Shown one piece after another: positions 22,907 to 31,610 of a stretch of 64,000 nt of DNA. The stretch covers positions 1,551,096-1,615,095 of the forward strand of contig SJOL01008347.1 in NCBI GenBank assembly GCA_004794785.1, read 5' to 3'. Both the position numbers and the translations under genes were made by a program. The first letter of the stretch is position 1; every line of letters starts with the position of its first letter. The notes beneath the pieces were generated by a model. It did no database searches, had not been told where the DNA came from, and saw only the letters and a list, made by a program, of their open reading frames with translations. The DNA comes from Opisthorchis felineus (lineage: Eukaryota > Platyhelminthes > Trematoda > Opisthorchiida > Opisthorchiidae).

Positions 22907-23552
22907 TCAGGACGAAATAATTCCATTTGTAGGTGTTTTGACTTCCATGGTGGTTGATCCGTCAGTAACACCCGTTATTAGAGGAAGCATTGGCTCTAGA
23001 CCAGGCCATGGTTTTGGACGTCCGACGTGTGCAGAGCATGGCACTTGTCCGTAGACCTCGCACATGCACTGTCGACGACATCTAAAAAATAATTCAATCT
23101 AAGAGTTGGCTCACTTGACACCAAAATTGGCCGGATTTTCCTCGGGTTGAGTATTATGTTTTGGCATGGACGCTGAATGAAGTGGCTTGCCCAGGATAGA
23201 CTTTAAATGGTCGTGTATTTCAATGCCTTTCCGAAAAGAACAGTCGATCAACAGTTCCTCGTCATGCTCAAGATACACTCTGACGAATGGGGTGGGACAC
23301 ATGTTTTTCAAAGTGATTATCTGCTTTGGATTAAATCGCTCAGTTGAAGGCAGATACCTGGACTTTCGGATTCTTGAACTGCAAGGGCGGCAAAAACCAT
23401 TTGATCAAGTCGTCACAACCCTCAGATATGTTCTGATCGGGTAGGTGATGGATCGCTATCACTTTAACTGCATCATTCAAGATCAGCCGTCCTGATTCCA
23501 AGTATTTCTTTGTACGAGTGACGGCTAACCGGCCACCTTTCAAAAATGGCAT
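22907..23552 (-). CDS. MRPS25: mitochondrial small ribosomal subunit protein mS25
   Basis: Three exons on the minus strand join in phase: 23552-23358, 23320-23115 and 23081-22907, giving 191 residues (human 173). The start MPFLKGGRLAVTRTKKYLES matches the family N-terminus, so it was preferred over an upstream in-frame ATG at 23612. Next come DAVKVIAIHHL, FKNPKVQIITLKNMCPTPF (joined across intron 1), the basic segment before ILGK, and PANFGVKKCRRQCMCEV followed by YGQVPC (joined across intron 2), the conserved cysteine-rich end. The protein belongs to the L51/S25/CI-B8 thioredoxin-like fold family and is a subunit of the mitochondrial small ribosomal subunit. Introns are 37 and 33 nt. The C-terminal 45 or so residues after GQVPC are longer than and unlike the human tail. 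Confidence 0.95.
23082..23114 (-). other. 33-nt intron 2 of MRPS25
   Basis: On the minus strand the intron runs from GTGAGCC to ATTATTTTTTAG. Without it the protein would stop after NFGVK; removing it restores the conserved cysteine-rich C-terminus. Confidence 0.92.
23321..23357 (-). other. 37-nt intron 1 of MRPS25
   Basis: On the minus strand the intron runs from GTATCTGCC to CCAAAGCAG, in phase 0 between NPKVQ and IITLKNM. An alternative acceptor three bases upstream would add one glutamine. Confidence 0.9.
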
Positions 23553-23612
23553 AGCTCTTTCGGACGTCGATCTAGCTAATCTCTCAGAATACCCGGAATA
23601 GCTGTGAGGCAA

Positions 23613-24394
23613 AAGAAAGTTGGGAAATGGAAAATGATTAACTGAAGAGGAATGGGCCGAAAATTCTGCTTTACAGAAGGTAGAATGATATACTAGCTTT
23701 TTCAGAATTTGACTGAAATACCCCAGATTTTCAGATTATGCCGCAATCAAACTCAAAACATGCAGCTATTGTGTCTACTCAGCAAATAGTTGTTGCAGCC
23801 CACTGAAAGCGAGCCCGGAGTAAGGGCGCGTTGATTTACGAGGCAAGATTTAAGAGGTTGAAACGAAGCGATATATTGTTTTGGTCGCTGTGATTTAGCC
23901 AGTAGGAAAATTGGACTCCTGGGAATTCAGCGTGCCGTGTACCAACCGAAATCTGTGTTTCCGGGGGTTGGCAAAGTCAACACAGTGGCTAAGTGAGTCT
24001 CACACGGTGAGACTGAGGCCGGAATGGAGATTCTGGCAGCCAATATGCAGTGCACTTCTGATTTGAAAAATCTTTCATTCAGACAGCTGAAGAGGCGTCA
24101 TTCATTGAGAACATCGTAAGATTAGCGAAGTTAAGCGGACGGAAAACTATCACGAAATTGTGGGAATATAAAGGCATCACCAATACTAAACTTTTTTCTT
24201 TCAAAGTGCTTTAGACTACGCACTGCCAAGTACAGACTGAAAGGTAGCAGTCTACAATTACAATAATGTACAATACGTGTTATATATATGACGTATATTT
24301 TATGCACACATACGTGCAATGCACAATATGCAGCAGTGTACATACAGTGGTGTACATAATGCAATATATAACGTATATAACGCAGCCTAAGTGT
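23613..24394. other. no recognisable gene; AT-rich end
   Basis: Only the 5' flank of MRPS25 and an AT-rich block (about 24260-24390) with repeated TGCA, TATA and GTACATA words were seen. No gene was recognised. Confidence 0.5.
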
Positions 24395-24925
24395 GAGCAG
24401 CGGGATCACCAGAAAAGCCGTTGAATCCCTAGCTGTCCCAGACAGCTGGTGAGAATCCTTTGTAGGGCCTATTTTCAAAAAGAGATCCGTAGTGAATGTG
24501 GTGGAGTGTTTTACTTATCCTGGAAGTAGTATTGGTTCCGGTTGTAGTGTGACAAATTGGCTCAATGCACAGATCTCTCAGGCTCGGGTCGTGTTTGCTA
24601 ATTTGAGACACTTACGGCGGCAGTGCGGCTTATCCCTGAATCTCAAGGGACGTGTGTCAGACAACAGTACGAGGTGACCTCTTCAAACGGCGTAGCTGAG
24701 ACATCTTCAAGTCCTTGAAAAACGTCGTCTCAGAACCATAAGCCCGTGTGGGTTGGTGTCGGCGAATCCGTAGCGAGGCACTTAGAAATTAGTATTCGGT
24801 TTTGCAACCTTGACTTCAATCGAGGATTGAGTTCAGCATCAGAAGCTACCTTGGTTAGGCCATGCGTTGCGCATGCCGAATAATTGTTTACCGAAGAGAG
24901 TACTGTTTTCCATGCCGAATTCAGA
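24395..24925 (+). mobile_element. RTE-like element H, internally deleted, left part
   Basis: The plus strand reads AVPDSW and then GPIFKKRSV (RT block at about 24470), and jumps directly to NVVECFTYPGSSIGSG, FANLRHLRRQCGLSLNLKGR (thumb) and LPKRVLFSMPNSE (about 24890-24925). The palm with the YADD box is missing. The reading continues at 25316 beyond a 378-bp insertion. Confidence 0.85.
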
Positions 24926-25315
24926 GTAACGCATCACCATCATCATGGATAGCATGAAATCACTGTTGAACACTGATGTTTCGTTGGCGTACTATTGTTA
25001 GTTGTAGGTGGGCTGCGATACTGTCAGGGCGTCCATATTTAGACAGGAGGACGATTAGGGTTCTCAACCAAAACCTTTGGCTAAATAGCTTGACCACAAG
25101 GTAGTGGTGTTTGGCGGGATGTGCAAGTGCATTGACATTTTTAGAGAAAGTGCATGTTTCACTCCCTAACCTGGAGGGCCAAAGACTGTGATGGTTACAC
25201 CCCTAACTATTGACCAACCTGGCGTGAGACTCTGCGGGCACTCCTCCGTATAGCTCAGTGGGTCACGCAGGCACACAACCGTCACATCACTGTAAGGCCT
25301 AGTCTCTTCGTAACG
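24926..25315 (-). mobile_element. 378-bp internally deleted mini-RTE with 6-bp target duplication
   Basis: On the minus strand the family 5' region (25309 to about 24995, matching 15757-16093) is joined directly to the family 3' end (about 24990 to 24932, matching 12271-12320, ending in ATGATGATGGTGATG). About 3.4 kb of coding sequence is absent. GTAACG occurs on both sides (24926-24931 and 25310-25315). The host element H reads on across the insertion (FSMPNSE, then RKQRGGQTLTWQKE). It codes for nothing and would need the enzymes of an intact RTE. Confidence 0.85.
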
Positions 25316-25409
25316 GAAACAAAGAGGTGGTCAGACTTTGACCTGGCAGAAGGAAATATCTGGGTACTGTCGGTGTGACTCGGCTTCCAGGATGGGACAC
25401 GCGTGATCC
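25316..25409 (+). mobile_element. RTE-like element H, right part
   Basis: The plus strand continues the C-terminal RTE segment, KQRGGQTLTWQKE, then a decayed RLPGWDTRDP equivalent (about 25380-25409), matching copy A at 12560-12690. It ends abruptly where the minus-strand copy G starts. Confidence 0.8.
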
Positions 25410-26738
25410 CTACCAACTGAACAACTGTTCGAGGCATTTTGCCGAGCGGTCCAAACACTCTTCTTTGCTGTTTTTTGATGGGCAACTGATAAGCGGCTTC
25501 TGAAGATCGGTCGAGCGAGTTATGTGGAATCGCTTGCGGACGTTTCAAGCAAATCCAGCTTCCTTCATTTCTTTGATCCCCTGAACCTACCAAATTTTCT
25601 GGTCTGCACAAACTCCCAGCCTTACCTGGTACCGGGTGATGCACGTAGTCGTATAGTGGTTGCAACCGGAGAGGCTAGTTCGTTGGTGTGCACCACGAAT
25701 TCAAAAGGTTTCTGCTGTTCCGGGAGTTGCTACCGGAGTCGCTCACAACACCACTGCAGTAGACGCTATCTGTTGTACATGCGTCTTGCTTGCAGTCCAA
25801 GACGATCCCAGAACTGAGCCTAAGTAGCTCTAGGACTACTGACCCGCGAGACCATGGCACCAGGGGGGCACAGCGACGTTTGAATTTTTGGCCTGTTGTA
25901 AAAGAACGTCTACGGAGCCGCAGAGATTGCTTTTAACAGGTTCAGATATATAGTCCGTTAAGGAATAGGAAGATACAATAAACAGGGAGCTATGAACGTC
26001 CCCTCGAGATTCTTCAATACACGTTGCCTGACGAGCCCCTCAAAGGCGACTAACAACGGGTATCCAGTCAGGTACAGAATCTTCCGCCTGAAGGCTCGAT
26101 ACAATATCCACACTGGTTCGTCCACCTGGATTAGCCTCCGTATCACGGATGTGTAGCCGGAAGAGAGCAAGAAGGCAGTAAATTCAACTAGTGGTTGCGT
26201 CCTGGATTCTCGATTTTGACAGACAACATACATCAGTGCGGAAAGCACCCGGCGTACGAGGCAACTTGGTGTCCTGCTTGCTTCAGAGTGCGAAGACTGA
26301 AAACAGCTGAGTAGACCAGCTTTCGGGACTTGAAAATTGATTTCGAGGTGCTTGGGGTTGTTACAGAAGACAAAGTTGCGGCCAAGGGTGGTAGAAGGTA
26401 AAAGTAACTGCCAACCATAGTGCCGTGGCCCGTGAAAACAGTACTCACGACTGGCTGGGTTAGGAGGGAAGAGGAGATACGTGAACGTGTAAGAAAAGAG
26501 GCATCAGCGGTAACCTGCTTTTTAACCATCTGCTGCGCAAAACAAGACAACCTGGCTGATTGCGGCCGACGTCGCATAAGAATACTCTTGTAAAGTTCAT
26601 GGTTGCACGCGGGTTGGGATACTGTCAGGGAACCCACAGCTGAGCAGAAGGGCCATAAGGACCCTCAATCAAAGCATCTGGCACAAAAGCTTTCTCAAAT
26701 ACAGCGGGTAGATATCGGTATAATAACACAGTAGTTCA
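25410..26738 (-). mobile_element. RTE-like element G, endonuclease part
   Basis: The minus strand carries a start like that of copy A (MGSLTVSQPACNHELYKS from 26637), YSAVFSLRTLKQAGHQVA, a decayed endonuclease over 26230-25680, and the linker to RT (25665-25410). The last block resembles copy A 14400-14100. No RT follows: the copy stops at 25409 against element H. Its 5' region is split by a 351-bp insertion and resumes at 27105. Confidence 0.8.
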
Positions 26739-27104
26739 TAATGCACTACTCATAAGGTTGCTGAAAATTCTTCGACAGCCCACGACCGGTTTCGCCCTTC
26801 TTGGGGCTCATCAGGTAGGCGCAGTCCTCGAGTTTCCATCAACCTTATGTTCTACTTGAAACCAAATTGCACGGAATTAGCGAAATACACTCATTTGTAA
26901 ACAAATTTGGTTTGGTAGTGCATTACGAATATACATGTATCGCGATATCTTGAATATCGTAGTAACTGAAACATGAGGCGGCCTGGTGCAGCACATTCAG
27001 TTGCCTGGAAACATCACAAACGAGAGATTCGGCTGGGTTCCAGGTGAGTCTCTCGAAAAACCAAATTTGTTTGCAAATGTGTGTTTCGCTAACACAGTAG
27101 TTCA
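26724..27104 (-). mobile_element. 351-bp hammerhead-bearing retroposon with 15-bp target duplication
   Basis: TAACACAGTAGTTCA occurs at 26724-26738 and 27090-27104, and the flanking sequence is one continuous RTE 5' region once the insert and one repeat are removed. The insert codes for nothing evident. It holds a hammerhead ribozyme near one end (26778-26820, minus) and inverted repeats of about 33-35 nt at 26879-26913 and 27058-27090. In flatworms small hammerhead retroposons (the schistosome Sm-alpha type) are known, and Penelope-like elements also carry hammerheads. Which group this belongs to is not settled by the sequence. Confidence 0.85.
26778..26820 (-). ncRNA. hammerhead self-cleaving ribozyme, type I, short stem III
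   Basis: On the minus strand, 5' to 3': stem I strand GCCUAC (26820-26815), core CUGAUGA (26814-26808), stem II GCCC / loop CAAGAA / GGGC (26807-26794), core GAAA (26793-26790), then CCGGUC, with cleavage expected after GUC (26786-26784), and stem I strand GUGGGC (26783-26778). Stem I pairs over six positions with one G-U wobble, and stem II over four. All invariant core bases are present. ACCGGU at stem III is self-complementary, so cleavage may be best in tandem dimers, as described for short-stem-III hammerheads of retroelements. Confidence 0.88.
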
Positions 27105-27305
27105 ATTTTTTAGGAGCGAGTATCCGTACAGGTTCCGACCACCAGGTTGGAGGGCCAGGAGACTGTGTTCGTCAAACCGCTATCCAATGACCAACCTGAA
27201 AATGAGAAACTGCGGCTATCAAAGACAATTCGCCCAGGACAGCTAAGTGAGTCATAGAGCTACACAAACCGCCACACGAGGACCATTCTCTTAGTGATGG
27301 CATGC
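27105..27305 (-). mobile_element. RTE-like element G, 5' region
   Basis: This is homologous to 15890-16093: the blocks GGAGGGCCAGGAGACTGTGT and CCAATGACCAACCTG are shared with copy A. It is the 5' part of element G, separated from its ORF by the hammerhead-bearing insertion. Confidence 0.8.
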
Positions 27306-27848
27306 AGGTAGAATCTACTTCTGGTAAACTGCTCTGCTTAGGCTGTATAACGCACAATCAAAAGGCTTCTGGCTAGATTCAAGGTGCAGTCTCCTGCGAA
27401 AACGAGCCTCTTGAGAATGGCACCGAAAGGAATACTTCTTGGTGATGTCATCCAACCTACAAGCGACCTGATAGGGCCTCAAAGAGACACCGTGCCGGTC
27501 AAACCGCTGCAAAAAGCCAAAGAAAACGAACACAGGCGTGTTCACCGCAAATCCTCGAATATCGACAAATCCAGTCGTCCAAACGCTGGTATTGCACGAG
27601 ATACATGCAACAGACATTGAAATTTTCAAACAAGAGGGTAAAAACTACGTCCTTCGAAGGCAAAAGGCCCGCGCAAACCGGACTCTCAGGGGGCGAAAAT
27701 TCTGCAAACGAAGGGCAGTACTCGGAAACACCAAAGCAGGAAGCAGACAAGTACGCCGCAGAGGCCCCTTCGGAGCCTTGGACTCAAACTTGGCGTAGAG
27801 CTAACCTGCTAAACTCTCGGCTCCCCAACTTCGGACGCAGCAGAGATA

Positions 27849-28544
27849 ATGTTGAAGTGTTTATCCACAAACTGCCTCATCCTATTAAAAAGAAGTTGCG
27901 ATATTAAAGAGTCAGTTTGCTTTGAACAGCCATCCATAATCGCACTTAGAGAAACTCGGCTCACACCAGATTTCTCTGACGCGGAGATCTCAATACACGG
28001 CTACTCCATTTTCCGAGCTGACTCGAAACGCGAAAGGGCAGGTGGGGTTGCTTTATACTTACATGCGGCCCTGCCCATCCCGTTTGTCCTCTCCGACACC
28101 ACTCCTGCACCATTTCGTGATGCACCGTGGATGTAAATCCCGTTACGTGGAACAAATTCTCTCCTTCTCGGTGTGGTCTACCGTTGCCTCTCGAGTCCAC
28201 CGGAAGATGACTGATTCCACATACGGACACTTGAGTAACTCTCCTCCAGCTACCACTTCACTCATCTCCTGCTGGTAGGTGAATTCAACGCTCCAAAGGC
28301 CTCCTGGATGGAACTCCAGCGCACCGGGTCTAGTGGACATTTTGCATCGGCGCTGACCAAAGTCGTTCAACAGAACGCTTGGACTCAACACGTCGTCGCA
28401 CCCACCAGGTACCACGCAGGCCAACTACCATCCCTGCTAGAGTTCGTTACCACGAACGAAAGACACTTCGTTGACCAAGTGTTAATTAAAGCTACACTAG
28501 GACAAAGTGACCACTGTGTGCTGACCTTTGATTTCATCTGCTAA
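27849..28544 (+). pseudogene. CR1 endonuclease domain, element E
   Basis: Endonuclease landmarks in order: QPSIIALRETRLTPDFSDAE with the catalytic-site glutamate, SIFRADSKRERAGGVALYL, then a frame change near 28120, a segment corresponding to the central sheet (frame-shifted), and [11 protein letters not shown] at 28500-28544 before a stop. It is nearly identical to the inverted copy at 30915-31610. The frame breaks make it inactive. Confidence 0.85.
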
Positions 28545-28554
28545 TGGGCCAGAA

Positions 28555-29440
28555 ATCCGGAACCTCAAATGTGGATTCGGCACTTCCGGCATGCAGACGT
28601 CAACGACCTTCCAAACGTTCTTGCAAGTCCATGTCTGTTTTTTGCGGACGACTTGAAATCCTGCAGTACCAATGCCAGTGCCCTCCAAATGGATGTAGGC
28701 GCTGCAAAACAGTGGTCGTTGGACTGGCACCATCCTCTGACGAAAAGTTCGTCCATATGTCATTCGGAGAGGACACAGCGAACGCCTTTGTCGTGCATGG
28801 TGAGAATGGACCAGAAGAAATCACGAGGATAGATGATTTCCAAAGGGATTTGGGTATCTGGTTCTCTTCAAACGTGTTCTTCTCACTGCACCATGAGAAA
28901 TTGGTTCAAAAGGCATTCGCCGTTCTACGGATGATTAGGCGCACCTTCTCGCGCATTACTCGCATGGACTTCCAAATACTTTATGGGGCCTGCGTTAGAC
29001 CGCTTCTGGAATATGCCAACCAAGTTGTCTACTCAGAACGCAAGGATGGAACCACATTGAGCGTGTCCAACGAGCTGCGGTCCTTAAATCCGTGGACTAT
29101 GAAACGCCCCTCGCGGTGCGTGGCCTATTTAACCTGGAGTATCGTCAGCTCCGAGGAGACCTGATATATACATATGCCCTGTTTGAACAATGTTTGGCTA
29201 GCAGATTTTTCACCGTTGCCCCAGCTAGCATTCGGCGGGGACATGGTAAGAAGATTTTCAAGCTCAGAGCGCACAATTTTATTGGGCAAAACTTTTTTTC
29301 TCATTTCGGTAGTTGCTGCGTGGAATAACCTTCCTCCGACGGTTGTCCACGCTCCATCTAGTACCGAGTCTAAGGCGCTATTAGACGCTTTTTTATGCGA
29401 GCCATCGCGCTGGCCAGCTTGCCGCCCCGCACTGAGAACT
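28555..29440 (+). pseudogene. CR1 reverse transcriptase remnant, element E
   Basis: The sequence opens in mid-RT with [24 protein letters not shown] is the catalytic box. It is followed by [60 protein letters not shown], and [16 protein letters not shown] near 29300-29360. Everything from the RT start to just before the FADD box is absent. Several frame changes occur. Confidence 0.82.
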
Positions 29441-29566
29441 TAAAGAACAGTGCAACACACGTTTTCGCTTGTGCCTTTTAGGTGAACAGCAGCCGCTGAA
29501 CGACAGGAACAAAACAGACCCGGGAAAGCTCGATCCTGTGTGTCAATACTTGAATACGTGACTCAA

Positions 29567-29872
29567 GATGGTGGACACTCAGTTAAAGTGAGCGGCAACT
29601 AAGGTGGGTATTGGTCAGAGGAGCAATACTCAACATGGAGTCGGTCGGTATAGCGTGGGGGGCAGGCAATCTCGGAAAAAAGGGATATTTTTCCCGGAAT
29701 GGAGCTGCTCGAAATAACCGACTACATTGACACGCGGGAACCTGCTATGGACCATAGTGACGTGATCTTATTGGTCGAACAATGGGCCATTCAGGATCGA
29801 ACATTTTTAGTCCACAGATCACGCTGATACACGCCAGATTGGGGAGTTTGCCCAAGCTTCTAGCTTTTTCAC
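29567..29872. other. spacer between the tails of two CR1 elements
   Basis: These 306 bp hold no recognised gene. A segment near 29828-29866 (GATACACGCCAGATTGGGG and onward) resembles the CR1 3' UTR at 29890-29925, so a short extra piece of CR1 tail may be present. Confidence 0.5.
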
Positions 29873-29889
29873 GGATTCACGGATTGATA
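29873..29889 (-). repeat. octamer repeat at the 3' end of CR1 element D
   Basis: The minus strand reads ATCCGTGAATCCGTGAA, two direct copies of an 8-bp unit. CR1 elements of other animals end in a different octamer repeated a few times. Confidence 0.7.
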
Positions 29890-30059
29890 CACGGGATCGA
29901 GGCCTTCGCCCAAGTTTCCAGGACCGGTTTTGATCTTGTAGTTCAGCGGCTGTCGTACACCTGCAGGGCAAAAGCGAAAGAAGTGTGTAGCACTGTTCTT
30001 TAAGTTCTCAGCGCGGGGCAGTAATTTTGCCAGCACGAGGACTCGCATAGGAAAGTGTC

Positions 30060-30915
30060 TCATAGTTCTTTGAACTGGTTTCTTGAAGGAGCGTGGACAA
30101 CTGTCGGAGAAAGTTTATTCCATGCAGCTACTGCACGAAATGAGAAAAAAATTTGCCTAATAAAAGTGTTCGCTCTGAGCTTGAAAATCTTCTTAACATG
30201 TCCCCGCCGTGTGTTTGCTGGCTCAACGGTGAAAAGCCTGTTGACCAAACCCGGTTAAAACAGGGCATAAGTAAGAATTGGGTCCCCTAGGAGGCGGCAA
30301 TACTCGTGGGGAAGAGGTCAAGCGCCGTGAGACGAATTTCGTAGTCCACGGATTCGAGCCCGGCAAAAATTTTCGCAGCAGCTCACTCGACACGCTCAGT
30401 GAGGATTACGTCCATCGTGCGCCCTGTGTAGACAACTTGGTTGGCATATTCCAGAAGCGGTCTAACGCAGGCCCCATAAAGTATTTGGAAGTCCATGCGA
30501 GTAATGCGCAGAAAGTGTGCCGAATCATCCGTAGAACGGCGAATGCCTTTTGAACCAATTTCTCATGGTGCAGTGAGAAGGACACGTTTGAAGAGAACCA
30601 GATACCCAAATCCCTTTGGACATCATCTATCCTCGTGATTTCTTCTGGTCCATTCTCACCATGCACGACAAAGGCGTTCGCTGTGTCCTCTCCGAATGAC
30701 ATATGGACGAACTTTTCGTCAGAGGATGGTGCCAGTCCAACGACCACTGTTTTGCAGCGCCTACATCCATTTGGAGGGCACTGGCATTGGTACTGCAGGA
30801 TTTCAAGTCGTCCGCAAAAAACAGACATGGACTTGCAAGAACGTTTGGAAGGTCGTTGACGTCTGCATGCCGGAAGTGCCGAATCCACATTTGAGGTTCC
30901 GGATTTCTGGCCCAT
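30060..30915 (-). pseudogene. CR1 reverse transcriptase remnant, element D
   Basis: This is the same reading as in element [13 protein letters not shown] and LFFADDLK, then [11 protein letters not shown] and [11 protein letters not shown], near-identical as far as 30428. From there the sequence is homologous but diverged, with [17 protein letters not shown] and AVAAWNKLSPTVVHAPS at 30248-30060. The RT fingers are deleted as in E. Confidence 0.82.
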
Positions 30916-31610
30916 TAGCAGATGAAATCAAAGGTCAGCACACAGTGGTCACTTTGTCCTAGTGTAGCTTTAATTAACACTTGGTCAACGAAGTGTCTTT
31001 CGTTCGTGGTAACGAACTCTAGCAGGGATGGTAGTTGGCCTGCGTGGTACCTGGTGGGTGCGACGACGTGTTGAGTCCAAGCGTTCTGTTGAACGACTTT
31101 GGTCAGCGCCGATGCAAAATGTCCACTAGACCCGGTGCGCTGGAGTTCCATCCAGGAGGCCTTTGGAGCGTTGAATTCACCTACCAGCAGGAGATGAGTG
31201 AAGTGGTAGCTGGAGGAGAGTTACTCAAGTGTCCGTATGTGGAATCAGTCATCTTCCGGTGGACTCGAGAGGCAACGGTAGACCACACCGAGAAGGAGAG
31301 AATTTGTTCCACGTAACGGGATTTACATCCACGGTGCATCACGAAATGGTGCAGGAGTGGTGTCGGAGAGGACAAACGGGATGGGCAGGGCCGCATGTAA
31401 GTATAAAGCAACCCCACCTGCCCTTTCGCGTTTCGAGTCAGCTCGGAAAATGGAGTAGCCGTGTATTGAGATCTCCGCGTCAGAGAAATCTGGTGTGAGC
31501 CGAGTTTCTCTAAGTGCGATTATGGATGGCTGTTCAAAGCAAACTGACTCTTTAATATCGCAACTTCTTTTTAATAGGATGAGGCAGTTTGTGGATAAAC
31601 ACTTCAACAC
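30915..31610 (-). pseudogene. CR1 endonuclease domain, element D
   Basis: This is the inverted twin of 27849-28544: [60 protein letters not shown]. It has the same frame break as E near 31330. The shared break and near identity show very recent common origin or sequence homogenisation between the two copies. Confidence 0.85.

Larger units (their letters stand above)
27380..29566 (+). mobile_element. CR1-like non-LTR element E, with internal deletion
   Basis: The plus strand carries a decayed ORF1 C-terminal part (27384-27840), an APE endonuclease (27849-28544), then directly the RT block VNDLPNVL...LFFADDLK, the RT thumb ([25 protein letters not shown]), the C-terminal block [16 protein letters not shown], and a 3' UTR to about 29566. 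The RT fingers and much of the palm are missing at about 28598. The last bases (CAATACTTGAATACGTGA) are a decayed form of the octamer repeat at the end of element D. It faces element D tail to tail. Confidence 0.88.

Noticed and set aside
22746..23054. 102-codon plus-strand frame across the MRPS25 3' exon
   Set aside because: It is the antisense of a real exon.
28497..28824. Long open frames antisense to the CR1 copies (and their equals at 30635-31498)
   Set aside because: They are mirror readings of the endonuclease and RT sequence and appear in both inverted arms for that reason only.
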